NCBI GenBank assembly: GCA_002309055.1
Contig: DBWO01000055.1
Location: forward strand, 50,982-84,809
DNA: 33,828 bases
Direction of reading: 5' to 3'
DNA from: Ruminococcaceae bacterium UBA1236
GTDB taxonomy: Bacteria > Bacillota > Clostridia > Oscillospirales > Acutalibacteraceae
Shown here: positions 1-8,378 of the stretch, piece by piece
Layout: the number at the start of each line of letters is the position of its first letter
Numbering within the stretch: position 1 is the first letter of the stretch
Notes under the pieces: generated by a model
What the model was told of the DNA's origin: nothing
The model's database searches: none
The model's input: only the letters and a program-made list of their open reading frames with translations
Program-made: the position numbers and the translations under genes

Positions 1-548
1 CCGCACTTCTCCCCCGCTATGGCCTCGATTGTACTGCCGAGAATATTCATATGGTCGTATGATATGCTCGTTATCACGGACACTGCCGCAGGCGGGATAA
101 CATTGGTGGCGTCAAATCTGCCGCCGAGGCCCGTTTCAAGCACAACATAATCACACTTCATCTCTGAAAACCACAGAAACGCGGCGGCGGTGACCGCCTC
201 AAACTCCGTGATTTCAATGCTGTTTTCTTCAACGGCGTTTTTAACCCTCTCCACAACACGGGCAAGCCCGGCGGGGTCAATCATTCGCCCGCCGAGCTGA
301 ATTCTTTCACGAAAGTCCGTAACATAAGGTGAGGTGTAAAGCCCCGTGACAAAACCGCAGCGCGAGAGAACATTCGCGATGAGGGTTGATGTGGAGCCCT
401 TGCCGTTTGTGCCGGCAACGTGAATAAATCTGCAGTTGTTCTGGGGATTGCCGAGCGCGGAGCAGAGAAGGCCTATCCTCTCAAGGCCCGGCTTTATGCC
501 GAAACGCTCGAGGGAATGTATATATTCAACGGCCTGTCTGCAATCCAT
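1..548 (-). CDS. folC: Folylpolyglutamate synthase / dihydrofolate synthase, N-terminal part
   Basis: This Mur-ligase family enzyme adds glutamate to folates (and often to dihydropteroate) using ATP in the cytoplasm. Only the first 182 codons are in the window; the gene continues past base 1. The translation begins MDCRQAVEYIHSLERFGIKP and reaches the ATP-binding loop AGTNGKGST at about residues 45-53, the order expected for FolC. Further on it contains TGLYTSPYV and LETGLGGRFDATNV, both typical of the family. The ATG at 548 is preceded by GGAGTG. It lies 15 bp downstream of the valS stop, so folC is the last visible gene of the run that starts with dapF; valS-folC adjacency is common in Firmicutes. 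No defect is seen in the visible part. Confidence 0.93.
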   Translation of the reverse strand, partial: MDCRQAVEYIHSLERFGIKPGLERIGLLCSALGNPQNNCRFIHVAGTNGKGSTSTLIANVLSRCGFVTGLYTSPYVTDFRERIQLGGRMIDPAGLARVVERVKNAVEENSIEITEFEAVTAAAFLWFSEMKCDYVVLETGLGGRFDATNVIPPAAVSVITSISYDHMNILGSTIEAIAGEKC

Positions 549-563
549 AAAGTCACTCCGCAA

Positions 564-3182
564 TCAGCCGAGTTTTGCGATGCTGTCCTCAAGCAGGGCA
601 ATCTTTTCGGCGTATTTTGCCGCCGCCTCGCGCTGAGCGTTAACAACCGCCTCGGGGGCTTTGGCAACAAAGTTTTCGTTTGAGAGCTTGTTGTTGACAA
701 ACTCAAGGTCCTTCTTGACGGCCTCAAGTTCTTTGCTGAGCCTGGCTTTTTCGGCCTCAAAGTCAACAAGGTCGCCCATGGGAATATAAATCTTGGCGTC
801 CGCGGTAACTATGCTGACGCTGCCTTCAATGTCAAATGACTCGCCCACTTCAAAGCCGGAAGCGCTCGCGAGGCGCTGCATGAATATGCCGGCCTTGCCG
901 AAAGTGTCCGTATAAGCGGTGGCGATATAAACCTTCGCCTTCTTTGAGGGAGCAACATTCATCTCGGCGCGCCTGTTTCTTATGGCCCTGATGGCGGTCA
1001 TAATTCTCTCCATCTCGGTTTCCTCTTTGGGGAATGAGAGGGCGCTGTCATAAACGGGCCAGGCGGAAATCATGATGGACTCGCCCTCGTGAGGCAGGGT
1101 CTGCCAGATTTCTTCCGTGATGAAAGGCATAAAGGGATGAAGGAGCTTGAGAATGCCCGTCATAACATAAACGAGCACGCGCTTTGCGTTATCCGCTTCT
1201 TCGCCGCCTGCCTGAAGGCGTATTTTGGCAAGCTCAATATACCAGTCGCAGAAGATATCCCAGATAAAGTCATAAAGCTTCTGCACGGCGATACCGAGCT
1301 CGAATTTTTCGAGATTGTCGGTAACCTCTTTAACGAGGTCGTTATATAAGCTGAGCACCCATTTATCCTCAAGAGCGAGCTCTGAGGGAAGAGTCTGCTC
1401 GATTTCATCATCACCGATATTCATAAGAATGAAGCGGGAGGCGTTCCAGAGCTTGTTTGCGAAGTTTCTGCTCGCGCCGACCTTCTCATCCGAGAATCTC
1501 ATATCGTTTCCGGGGCTGTTGCCCGTTGCGAGGGTGAACCTCAGGGCATCCGCGCCGTATTTGTCGATAATCTCAAGAGGGTCAATACCGTTGCCGAGGG
1601 ACTTACTCATCTTTCTGCCGAGAGCATCCCTTACGATGCCGTGAATGAACACGGTGCCGAAGGGCTCTCTGCCCATCTGCTCGCAGGAGGAGAATATCAT
1701 CCTCGCGACCCAGAAGAAGATTATATCGTAACCCGTAACGAGGGTGTTTGTGGGGAAATAATGCTTGAGCTCGGGGGTTTCATCGGGCCAGCCGAGAGTT
1801 GAGAACGGCCAGAGGGCTGATGAGAACCAGGTGTCAAGAGTGTCGGGATCCTGCTCAACCTTGCCGCCGCACTTGGGGCAGCAGGACGGGGCGGTTTTGG
1901 CAACTGTAACCTCGCCGCAGTCCTCGCAGTAATAGGCGGGAATTCTGTGGCCCCACCAGAGCTGACGGGATATGCACCAATCCTTGATATTTTCCATCCA
2001 GTGGAAATAGGTCTTTTCAAACCTTTCGGGCACAAACTTTGTTTTGCCGCTCTTAACGCATTCGATTGCGGGTTTCGCGAGCGGCTCCATCTTAACGAAC
2101 CACTGCTTTGAAACGCGGGGTTCAACCGTGGTGTGGCATCTGTAGCAGGTGCCTACGTTGTGGCTGTAATCCTCGATTCTCACGAGAGCGCCCTCGGCCT
2201 CAAGGTCGCGCACTATCGCCTTGCGGGCTTCGTATCTGTCCATACCGGCATAGGCGGGGTAATCACCGGTAATCTTCGCGTCGTCCGTCATAACATTGAT
2301 AACGGGCAGATTGTGGCGAAGGCCCACCTCAAAGTCGTTGGGGTCGTGAGCGGGGGTGATTTTAACAACGCCGGTGCCGAAATCCATCTCAACATAGTCA
2401 TCGGCAACAACGGGAATCTCTCTGTGAACTATCGGGAGGATAACGGTCTTGCCGATAACATCCTTATATCTCTCGTCTTCGGGATTAACCGCGACGGCGG
2501 TATCGCCGAGAAGGGTTTCGGGACGGGTTGTAGCAAGCTCAAGATAGCCGCTGCCGTCCTTGAAGGGATAGCGCAGATGCCAGAAATGGCCCGCCTGGTC
2601 CTCATATTCAACCTCGGCGTCCGAAATTGAGGTGAGGCACTTGGGGCACCAGTTGATTATTCTTTCGCCTCTGTAAATAAGGCCTTTTTCATAAAGGCGG
2701 CAGAAAACCTCAAGCACGGCTTTGTTGCAGCCTTCGTCGAGAGTGAACCTCTCTCTGTCCCAGTCGCAGGATGAGCCCATCTTTTTGAGCTGCTGGATAA
2801 TCCTGCCGCCGTACTGCTCTTTCCATTTCCAGGCTCTCTCAAGGAAGGCCTCTCTGCCGATGTCATCCTTGGTGATGCCTTCCGCCTTCATCGCCTCAAC
2901 TATCTTTGCCTCGGTGGCGATGGAAGCGTGGTCGGTGCCGGGCAGCCAGAGAGTATCATAGCCCTGCATCCTTCTCCAGCGGATAAGAATATCCTGCAGA
3001 GTGTTGTCAAGAGCGTGACCCATATGAAGCTGACCTGTGATATTCGGCGGCGGAATAACGATGGTATAAGTGGGCTTGCCCTCCTCAACCTTCGCGTGAA
3101 AATATTTGCCGTTAAGCCAGAAATCATATATTCTGTCCTCAACATTTTTGGGGTCATACTGTTTTGCAAGTTCTTTAGCCAA
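564..3182 (-). CDS. valS: Valyl-tRNA synthetase
   Basis: This class Ia synthetase charges tRNA-Val and edits misacylated threonine. The 872-residue product is full length for the family. The HIGH signature appears as HMGH at residues 53-56 inside PPPNITGQLHMGHALDN, and KMSKS is at 524-528. Between them is a zinc-ribbon-like insertion with two CxxC pairs (CEDCG and CPKCG). The last ~65 residues (starting near VDFEAEKARLSKELEAV) form the charged coiled coil that ValRS uses to hold tRNA. The start is a TTG one base after the patatin stop, with AAAGAAAGGG upstream; a start slightly upstream (ATT or CTG) cannot be excluded. No T-box leader is possible here because the gene sits inside an operon, so valine-responsive control must lie elsewhere or be absent. 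Confidence 0.97.
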   Translation of the reverse strand: MAKELAKQYDPKNVEDRIYDFWLNGKYFHAKVEEGKPTYTIVIPPPNITGQLHMGHALDNTLQDILIRWRRMQGYDTLWLPGTDHASIATEAKIVEAMKAEGITKDDIGREAFLERAWKWKEQYGGRIIQQLKKMGSSCDWDRERFTLDEGCNKAVLEVFCRLYEKGLIYRGERIINWCPKCLTSISDAEVEYEDQAGHFWHLRYPFKDGSGYLELATTRPETLLGDTAVAVNPEDERYKDVIGKTVILPIVHREIPVVADDYVEMDFGTGVVKITPAHDPNDFEVGLRHNLPVINVMTDDAKITGDYPAYAGMDRYEARKAIVRDLEAEGALVRIEDYSHNVGTCYRCHTTVEPRVSKQWFVKMEPLAKPAIECVKSGKTKFVPERFEKTYFHWMENIKDWCISRQLWWGHRIPAYYCEDCGEVTVAKTAPSCCPKCGGKVEQDPDTLDTWFSSALWPFSTLGWPDETPELKHYFPTNTLVTGYDIIFFWVARMIFSSCEQMGREPFGTVFIHGIVRDALGRKMSKSLGNGIDPLEIIDKYGADALRFTLATGNSPGNDMRFSDEKVGASRNFANKLWNASRFILMNIGDDEIEQTLPSELALEDKWVLSLYNDLVKEVTDNLEKFELGIAVQKLYDFIWDIFCDWYIELAKIRLQAGGEEADNAKRVLVYVMTGILKLLHPFMPFITEEIWQTLPHEGESIMISAWPVYDSALSFPKEETEMERIMTAIRAIRNRRAEMNVAPSKKAKVYIATAYTDTFGKAGIFMQRLASASGFEVGESFDIEGSVSIVTADAKIYIPMGDLVDFEAEKARLSKELEAVKKDLEFVNNKLSNENFVAKAPEAVVNAQREAAAKYAEKIALLEDSIAKLG

Positions 3183-3183
3183 T

Positions 3184-4059
3184 TCAATCAGCCCTTTCTT
3201 TATTGGGATGTGCCGCCGTACCGGAGCACAAAAAATTCTTTATTTTAAGGCCGTCTTCGCGCCCCTTGCGGTAAAGCGCGTCGAGGGACTCTTTATCTCT
3301 CGTGAGTGTGTTGACGCCGCAGCTTTCATCAGGCGAAATGATGAGGCATCTGCCCTCTTCTTCAAGCTTTTTTGCCTGCCGCACCGCTCTGTTATAGCGA
3401 AGGGCGTGCACTCTGAGGGCATTTGCGCATCTGGCGTATTCTTTATCCATCATTGAGGCAATCGCAAGGTCTCTTTTGGGATCGACGATATAATCGGACG
3501 GCCTTGTGAGCACAAGAACGATTTTGTCGCTGCCGAGCGAGAGGGCGCGTTTGACGGGCACGGGATCCGAAATACCTCCGTCATAGTAAAGGCGCCCGTC
3601 AATCTCTGTTTTGCCGCATACGATGGGAATTGAAGATGAGGCCTTGAAAACGGAAAAATCGTCCTGTCTGATGTCGCCCGATTCAAAGTAGTGAGGCCTG
3701 CCGGTGAGAGCGTCCGTGGCAACAATATTGAGAATGCCGCCGTAAGAGGAAAACACCTCATAATCAAGCGGGTCCTCCCCGCCCTCAAGCGAGAGCTCGC
3801 CGTAAACATAATTAAGATCAAGGAAATGCTTGCCGTCAATAAGGTTACGGGTGCTCATATATTCTTTGCGGAATGCGTAATCCGTATAAAACCGGTAGTT
3901 TCTGCCGCTCTGCTTTGCGAGGAAGGACGCAATGTTTGCCGAGCCCGCGGAAACGGCGATACAGCAGTCAAAGGATATATCTTCCTCGAGGCAGGTGTCA
4001 AAAACACCCGCGCCGTAAATATCCCTGAAACCGCCGCCTACATCTATAACGGTGGTCAT
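3184..4059 (-). CDS. Patatin-like phospholipase family protein (YjjU-like)
   Basis: This is a probable serine acyl hydrolase acting on lipids; the substrate is unknown. The 291-residue protein opens with VDVGGGFRDIYGAGV, the oxyanion-hole glycine region. The nucleophile elbow reads AVSAGSAN with Ser37, and the second catalytic residue is Asp160 in YYDGGISDP. The usual arginine-glycine after the glycine run is Arg-Asp here, and the elbow starts with Ala rather than Gly. I recall the Arg-Asp form from a widespread clostridial subfamily related to E. coli YjjU, so I read it as a subfamily trait, not decay. The ATG overlaps the end of the upstream transporter gene by 4 bp (ATGA), with AAAGGAG about 12 bases upstream, and the stop is 1 bp from valS, so translation is probably coupled. 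There is no signal peptide or membrane segment. Confidence 0.85.
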   Translation of the reverse strand: MTTVIDVGGGFRDIYGAGVFDTCLEEDISFDCCIAVSAGSANIASFLAKQSGRNYRFYTDYAFRKEYMSTRNLIDGKHFLDLNYVYGELSLEGGEDPLDYEVFSSYGGILNIVATDALTGRPHYFESGDIRQDDFSVFKASSSIPIVCGKTEIDGRLYYDGGISDPVPVKRALSLGSDKIVLVLTRPSDYIVDPKRDLAIASMMDKEYARCANALRVHALRYNRAVRQAKKLEEEGRCLIISPDESCGVNTLTRDKESLDALYRKGREDGLKIKNFLCSGTAAHPNKERAD

Positions 4060-5267
4060 TTTTTACTTTGTCTCCTTTCGGGAATTGAGCCGAGGAAAGA
4101 CACGGCCGCAGCCGCGATGCAGACCGCGAGCATAATCACAAACACGGCGTTCCATCCGCTGTGCTCGGAAACCTTGCCGAGCGAATAGGATGTGAGCGTG
4201 CTGCCGACATAGCAGAATGTGTTAAGAAGGCCCGCTAAAAAGCCGGAGCCGAGAACCGCCCTTGAATCAAGCGGAAACACGCTCGTGATAACGTTGTTTG
4301 CCATTGACATAAGGCAGGCGACAACCACGAAGCAAATCATAAGCGTGACGATATTCCTGTGCCTGAGTGAGAGAATCACGCCGAGGCAGGCAACGCTCGC
4401 GAGAGCGAAGAAGAGCGAGTCCATATCGTTCATCATACGCATCTTCTTGTGAATCGCGGCAACGAAGGTGGCGCCGAGAAGCGAAACGAGGGGAAGAAGA
4501 AGCGTGAGCAAAATTGAAAACGACTGTGAGATTCTGAATTCCTCATAAAGCACGGATGAAACCCAGGTGTTTATGCCGTCCTTCACAAAGCCGTTTACGA
4601 TGCCCGAAAACGCGATTGTGATAATAACAAGCACAAACGCTTTGGGCACGCCCTTTCTGTTTGCCTTTTCCGCCTGTATCTCCGCTTTAAGCTCGGCGGG
4701 GGCCTCCTGACTGCCGTAAAGCGCATACCAGATTACGCTCGCGGCAAGGAGCACGCAGGCAGAAACATAGAAGGTGGTTTTCCACGTGGAATACTTTACA
4801 AAGAGCGATGAGAGCGCGTAAGCCGGCAGAGTGCCTGCCGCGACGGGTGTGCTCATAACGACTATCGCCTTTGACATCTTTGAGGCCGAAACATTCTCGG
4901 AAATGGTCTTGATAAGCGTTGACCAGAGAATGGACTGCACGGCGCCGTTTGCGAGCCATATATATTTCATCGCGGAAATACTGCCCGAAAGCGGCATCGC
5001 AAGATTAAGAAGAGAAGACGAAAAGAGCGAAAGGAAAACCATCCTTCTGCTGTTGTATCTCTTTGAAAGTATGCCGTTAACAAGCTGGCCTATGCCGTAG
5101 GCAAAGAAGAAGCAGGAGCTAACAAGCCCCGCCTGCGGCTTTGTTACGCCCATATCCGAAACTATCGCGACGATTGAAGCGGAATAGTTAAGGCGCCCTA
5201 CATAGGCGGCGGCGTAAGCGAGCCAGCAGATGAATATTATCCTGTTTTCTCTTTTAACGGAGCTCAT
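4056..5267 (-). CDS. Major facilitator superfamily transporter, OPA (organophosphate/antiporter)-like
   Basis: This is a 403-residue integral membrane protein with about 12 hydrophobic segments and a charged central loop near residues 185-205 (SQEAPAELKAEIQAEKANRK). The N-terminus, FICWLAYAAAYVGRLNYSAS, resembles GlpT/UhpT-type OPA transporters, where an Arg in TM1 contacts phosphate. RYNSRRM after TM2 fits the MFS loop 2-3 motif position. The substrate cannot be read from sequence; a phosphorylated or anionic metabolite is the family expectation. Its ATG shares one base with the dapL stop (TAATG) and its stop overlaps the patatin start, so it is co-transcribed with lysine/diaminopimelate genes. 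That position hints at, but does not prove, transport of a related metabolite. Confidence 0.82.
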   Translation of the reverse strand: MSSVKRENRIIFICWLAYAAAYVGRLNYSASIVAIVSDMGVTKPQAGLVSSCFFFAYGIGQLVNGILSKRYNSRRMVFLSLFSSSLLNLAMPLSGSISAMKYIWLANGAVQSILWSTLIKTISENVSASKMSKAIVVMSTPVAAGTLPAYALSSLFVKYSTWKTTFYVSACVLLAASVIWYALYGSQEAPAELKAEIQAEKANRKGVPKAFVLVIITIAFSGIVNGFVKDGINTWVSSVLYEEFRISQSFSILLTLLLPLVSLLGATFVAAIHKKMRMMNDMDSLFFALASVACLGVILSLRHRNIVTLMICFVVVACLMSMANNVITSVFPLDSRAVLGSGFLAGLLNTFCYVGSTLTSYSLGKVSEHSGWNAVFVIMLAVCIAAAAVSFLGSIPERRQSKK

Positions 5268-6457
5268 TATTTTTTGCCGAATGCCCTCTCAAATCTGCGC
5301 ATAGCTTCAACTGTGTTTTCGTGTGTTGAGAACGAAGTGAGGCGGAAGAAGCCCTTGCCGCATTCGCCGAAGCCCTCGCCGGGCGTGCCCACAACGTTGG
5401 CTCTTTCGAGCAGAGCGTCAAAGAACTCCCAGGAGCCCATGTTTTCGGGGCATCTGAACCAGATATAGGGCGAGTGCTTGCCGCCGCAGTACCAGATGCC
5501 GAGACGGTCAAGAGTGTCGGTTATTGTTTTTGCGTTCTCTTTGTAATAATTGATGTTTTCGGTAATCTGCTCAATGCCTTCGGGGGTGAAGACTGCCGCG
5601 GCGCCCTTCTGCACGATGTAAGAAACGCCGTTGAATTTTGTGGTCTGCCTTCTGAGCCAGAATTTGTTGAGCGAGCAGTCATCTCTCTTGAGGTCAAACG
5701 GCACAACCGTGTAGCCGCAGCGGGTGCCGGTGAAGCCGGCGGTCTTTGAGAATGAGCAAAATTCTATGGCGCAGGTCTTGGCGCCCTCTATCTCATATAT
5801 GCTTCTGGGAAGAGCGGGGTCCGAAACGAAGCACTCGTAAGCCGCGTCAAAGAGTATGACGGAATTGTTCCTGTTTGCGTAATCAACCCATTTTGTCAGC
5901 TGCTCCTTATTGTAAACGGCGCCGGTGGGGTTGTTGGGCGAGCAGATGTAGATAAGATCCGCTTTTATGCTTTCATCGGGCAGAGGAAGGAAGCCGTTTG
6001 CCTCGTTTGCCTCAAGGTAAACAATCTCTCTGCCGTCCATTGTGTTTGTATCAACATAAACGGGATAGACGGGGTCGGGCACAAGCACGACATTGTCATT
6101 TGAGAAAATGTCAAGAATGTTGCCAAGATCGCTCTTTGCGCCGTCGGAAACAAATATCTCGTCCTTATCGAGGGTTACGCCCTTGAGAGCATAGTAATCC
6201 CTGAGCGACTCCTTGATGAAATCATAACCCTGCTCGGGGCCGTAGCCCTTGAAGGTTTCGCCGCGCGACATATCGTCAACACCCTCGTGAAGCGCCTCAA
6301 TAACTTTGGGGCAGAGGGGCCTTGTGACATCGCCTATGCCGAGGCGGATAACGTCCGCGCCGGGATTCGCAGCCTTGAATGCCGCCGCTCTTTTGGCAAC
6401 CTCAGAAAAGAGGTAGCTTTCTTTTATGTTGAGATAGTTTGAATTGATTTTTGCCAT
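5267..6457 (-). CDS. dapL: LL-diaminopimelate aminotransferase
   Basis: This PLP enzyme converts tetrahydrodipicolinate directly to LL-diaminopimelate with glutamate as amino donor, bypassing the succinylase and acetylase routes to lysine and peptidoglycan. The 396-residue product contains the aminotransferase fold I signatures: IRLGIGDVTRPLCP near the N-terminus, SPNNPTGAVY, and the PLP lysine at about residue 238 in SFSKTAGFTGTRCGY, which is very characteristic of DapL. I chose the ATG at 6457 (MAKINSNYLN) because GGAGAAA lies about 9 bases upstream. An upstream in-frame TTG at 6475 lies inside the end of dapF and has no better site. The start is 1 bp after the dapF stop, so the two consecutive pathway steps are coupled. 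Confidence 0.96.
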   Translation of the reverse strand: MAKINSNYLNIKESYLFSEVAKRAAAFKAANPGADVIRLGIGDVTRPLCPKVIEALHEGVDDMSRGETFKGYGPEQGYDFIKESLRDYYALKGVTLDKDEIFVSDGAKSDLGNILDIFSNDNVVLVPDPVYPVYVDTNTMDGREIVYLEANEANGFLPLPDESIKADLIYICSPNNPTGAVYNKEQLTKWVDYANRNNSVILFDAAYECFVSDPALPRSIYEIEGAKTCAIEFCSFSKTAGFTGTRCGYTVVPFDLKRDDCSLNKFWLRRQTTKFNGVSYIVQKGAAAVFTPEGIEQITENINYYKENAKTITDTLDRLGIWYCGGKHSPYIWFRCPENMGSWEFFDALLERANVVGTPGEGFGECGKGFFRLTSFSTHENTVEAMRRFERAFGKK

Positions 6458-6458
6458 T

Positions 6459-7289
6459 TTATATTTCTCCTTCAAATGAAAATGCTGCGGGGCCCTTCAT
6501 AATAACCGTTGAATCGGACTTATACATTATTTCGAGCGTGCCGCCGATAAGATTGACTTTAACGAATTCGTCCGGTCTGCACCTGCCGGTTCTGACAGCC
6601 GCGGAAACGACCGCGCAGGCGCCCGTGCCGCAGGCGAGAGTTTCGCCGCTGCCCCTTTCCCACACTCTCATATTGAGATTCAATGGGTCAATGTATTCTA
6701 CAAACTCGGTGTTTATCCTCTCGGGGAAAAGCGGGTTGTTTTCATAAGCGGGTCCGATTTTTTCAAGGTCAAGGTCTTTGATGCCTTGCGTAAAAATGAC
6801 GCAGTGCGGGTTGCCCATTGAAACACAGGTCATTTTATGAGTGACGCCGTTAACAGTCAGGTCTTCCTCAACAACTTCGTCCTTATCGGAAATGACGGGA
6901 ATCTCTTTCGCGGTGAAATTCGCCTTGCCCATATCAACGGTGATGTTTTCGACAATGCCGTCTTTTACATCGAGCTTCAGATATTTGACGCCGGCGAGTG
7001 TTTCGAGCGTGATTTCGGTTTTATCGGTAAGACCCTTTTCATAGACATATTTGCCTATGCATCTCGTGGCGTTGCCGCACATCTTGCCTTCGCTGCCGTC
7101 CGCGTTGAACATACGCATTCTGAAGTCGCAGGTGTCGCTCGGCATAATCATGACGATGCCGTCGCCGCCGACTCCGAAATGTCTGTCGGAAAGCTTTATT
7201 GAAAGGGACTCGGGATCCTCTATATTCTCTTTGAAGCAGTTGAAATAGATGTAATCGTTGCCGATGCCGTGCATTTTGGTGAATTTCAA
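6459..7289 (-). CDS. dapF: Diaminopimelate epimerase
   Basis: This cofactor-independent racemase converts LL- to meso-diaminopimelate for lysine and peptidoglycan synthesis. The 276-residue product begins MKFTKMHGIGNDYIYF, the standard DapF N-terminus. The two catalytic cysteines are visible: Cys71 in EGKMCGNATRC and Cys220 in GSGETLACGTGACA. The start is a TTG at 7289, chosen because AAGGGGG sits 7 bases upstream and the family N-terminus begins exactly there. The open frame extends 23 codons further, but that part runs through the promoter and leader and has no similarity to the family. This is the first gene of the leftward run, with a consensus promoter about 40 bases upstream. Confidence 0.97.
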   Translation of the reverse strand: MKFTKMHGIGNDYIYFNCFKENIEDPESLSIKLSDRHFGVGGDGIVMIMPSDTCDFRMRMFNADGSEGKMCGNATRCIGKYVYEKGLTDKTEITLETLAGVKYLKLDVKDGIVENITVDMGKANFTAKEIPVISDKDEVVEEDLTVNGVTHKMTCVSMGNPHCVIFTQGIKDLDLEKIGPAYENNPLFPERINTEFVEYIDPLNLNMRVWERGSGETLACGTGACAVVSAAVRTGRCRPDEFVKVNLIGGTLEIMYKSDSTVIMKGPAAFSFEGEI

Positions 7290-7328
7290 ATCGGTTCCCC
7301 CTTTTCGGATAATCATTTTCGGCATTAA

Positions 7329-7358
7329 ATTATAAAGCATAACAGTATATTTTGTCAA
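7329..7358 (-). promoter_or_regulatory. Sigma-A-type promoter of the dapF-dapL-transporter-patatin-valS-folC run
   Basis: On the minus strand a perfect TTGACA (7358-7353) and a perfect TATAAT (7334-7329) are separated by 18 bp. Transcription would begin near 7322, giving a leader of about 33 bases before the dapF TTG. No other promoter is obvious down to base 1 at the tight gene junctions, so this one may drive six genes, including valS and folC. Confidence 0.8.
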
Positions 7359-7418
7359 TAAATATATTTATTTTATGCATTGCTTTTACATATGTCATAT
7401 CTGAACAAGAAAAAGAGG

Positions 7419-7447
7419 TTGTATAAGCGGCCCGCAGGTGATATAAT
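7419..7447 (+). promoter_or_regulatory. Promoter of the EamA-type exporter gene
   Basis: TTGTAT (7419-7424), 17 bp, then a perfect TATAAT (7442-7447). The predicted start is near 7454, about 34 bases ahead of the ATG at 7488. It is divergent from the dapF promoter with about 60 bp between the two -35 boxes. Confidence 0.7.
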
Positions 7448-7487
7448 CGCGTAAGGAAAAACATATCGGAAGTTTTCGGAGGGAGAA

Positions 7488-8342
7488 ATGTACTACACCC
7501 TGCTCGGCATATCGGCATTGCTTTTCAGCTTTGTTTTCATATTCAGCGACAGGTACCGCGCGAGATACGGCTCGGGCTTTGACGCCGTATTGAAATTCAC
7601 GGCGGGCTCACACTTTGCGGGCCTTGCCGCTCTGCTCATAATTAACAAATTCAGTTTTGAATTCACCGGCTTCACCTGCGCTCTCGCCTGCGTTGCCGCG
7701 GCGGATTCGATTCTGTTCAGCATTTTCTCCCTGCGAGCGCTCGAAAAAGCGAATCTTTCGGTTTATTCGGTGCTCAGCATGATAGGCGGTATGGCTCTGC
7801 CCTTTGCCGCCGGGATTATCTTTTTTGGCGAAGAGCTGACGGCGGGCAAAGCAATCTGCTTTGCGCTTGTTGCCGCATCCGTTTTGCTCACCGTGAAAAA
7901 AGGCACCGGAAAAGGGAGCCTGCTGCTTTACGCGGGTGTGTTTATCACAAACGGGCTTTACGGCGTGACAAGCAAGTTTTTCAGCGCCTCCTCCCTGCCT
8001 AAAACGAGCGATGCGGCATACTCCGCGATGATTGAGGGCTTTATCGTTATCTTTTCCCTTATTATTCTCGCGGCTGTCAGAAACAAAAAGAGCCCCGTGA
8101 AGACGGGACCCCGCGCGTTTATCTATATGAGCGGATACGGCGTTATGTGCGCCGTGGGAAATTATCTGCTTCTCATCGCGCTGAGCGTGCTGAGCGCCTC
8201 CGCGCAGTATCCGTTTGTGACGGGCGGAGTGATGGTAATCTCAACGGTTTACAGCTTCTTCACGCCATCGAAACCCGGCAAAAGAGAAATCATTTCCGTG
8301 CTGCTCTCGCTTGCGGGCATCGCGGCGCTGACACTTCTTTAA
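7488..8342 (+). CDS. EamA/DMT-superfamily transporter
   Basis: This 284-residue, very hydrophobic protein has about ten membrane segments in two repeated halves, the layout of drug/metabolite transporters. The first half ends near VLLTVKKGTGKGS (about residues 134-146) and the second half follows. Features such as SVLSMIGGMALPFAAGIIFFGEELTAGKA in the first half match the EamA pattern of a Gly/Pro-rich helix followed by a Glu-containing loop. The substrate is unknown. The start is supported by GGAGGGAG just upstream of the ATG. It is monocistronic: its own promoter lies upstream and a strong hairpin terminator begins 9 bases after the stop. Confidence 0.85.
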   Translation: MYYTLLGISALLFSFVFIFSDRYRARYGSGFDAVLKFTAGSHFAGLAALLIINKFSFEFTGFTCALACVAAADSILFSIFSLRALEKANLSVYSVLSMIGGMALPFAAGIIFFGEELTAGKAICFALVAASVLLTVKKGTGKGSLLLYAGVFITNGLYGVTSKFFSASSLPKTSDAAYSAMIEGFIVIFSLIILAAVRNKKSPVKTGPRAFIYMSGYGVMCAVGNYLLLIALSVLSASAQYPFVTGGVMVISTVYSFFTPSKPGKREIISVLLSLAGIAALTLL

Positions 8343-8350
8343 AAAACAAG

Positions 8351-8373
8351 AGCGGCATCAGAACGATGCCGCT
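8351..8373. terminator. Bidirectional intrinsic terminator between convergent genes
   Basis: A 9-bp perfect stem AGCGGCATC / GATGCCGCT with a 5-base loop is followed on the plus strand by seven further Ts and on the minus strand by CTTGTTTTTT. It ends the exporter transcript (stop at 8342) and the leftward gtrA transcript (stop at 8379). Confidence 0.9.
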
Positions 8374-8378
8374 TTTTT

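Noticed and set aside
2133..2630. 165-codon open frame on the plus strand
   Set aside because: It lies fully inside valS on the opposite strand, has no ribosome site and no recognisable similarity; it mirrors valS codon usage.
3183..3300. T-box leader for valS
   Set aside because: valS starts 1 bp after the patatin stop and no T-box-like sequence or terminator precedes it.
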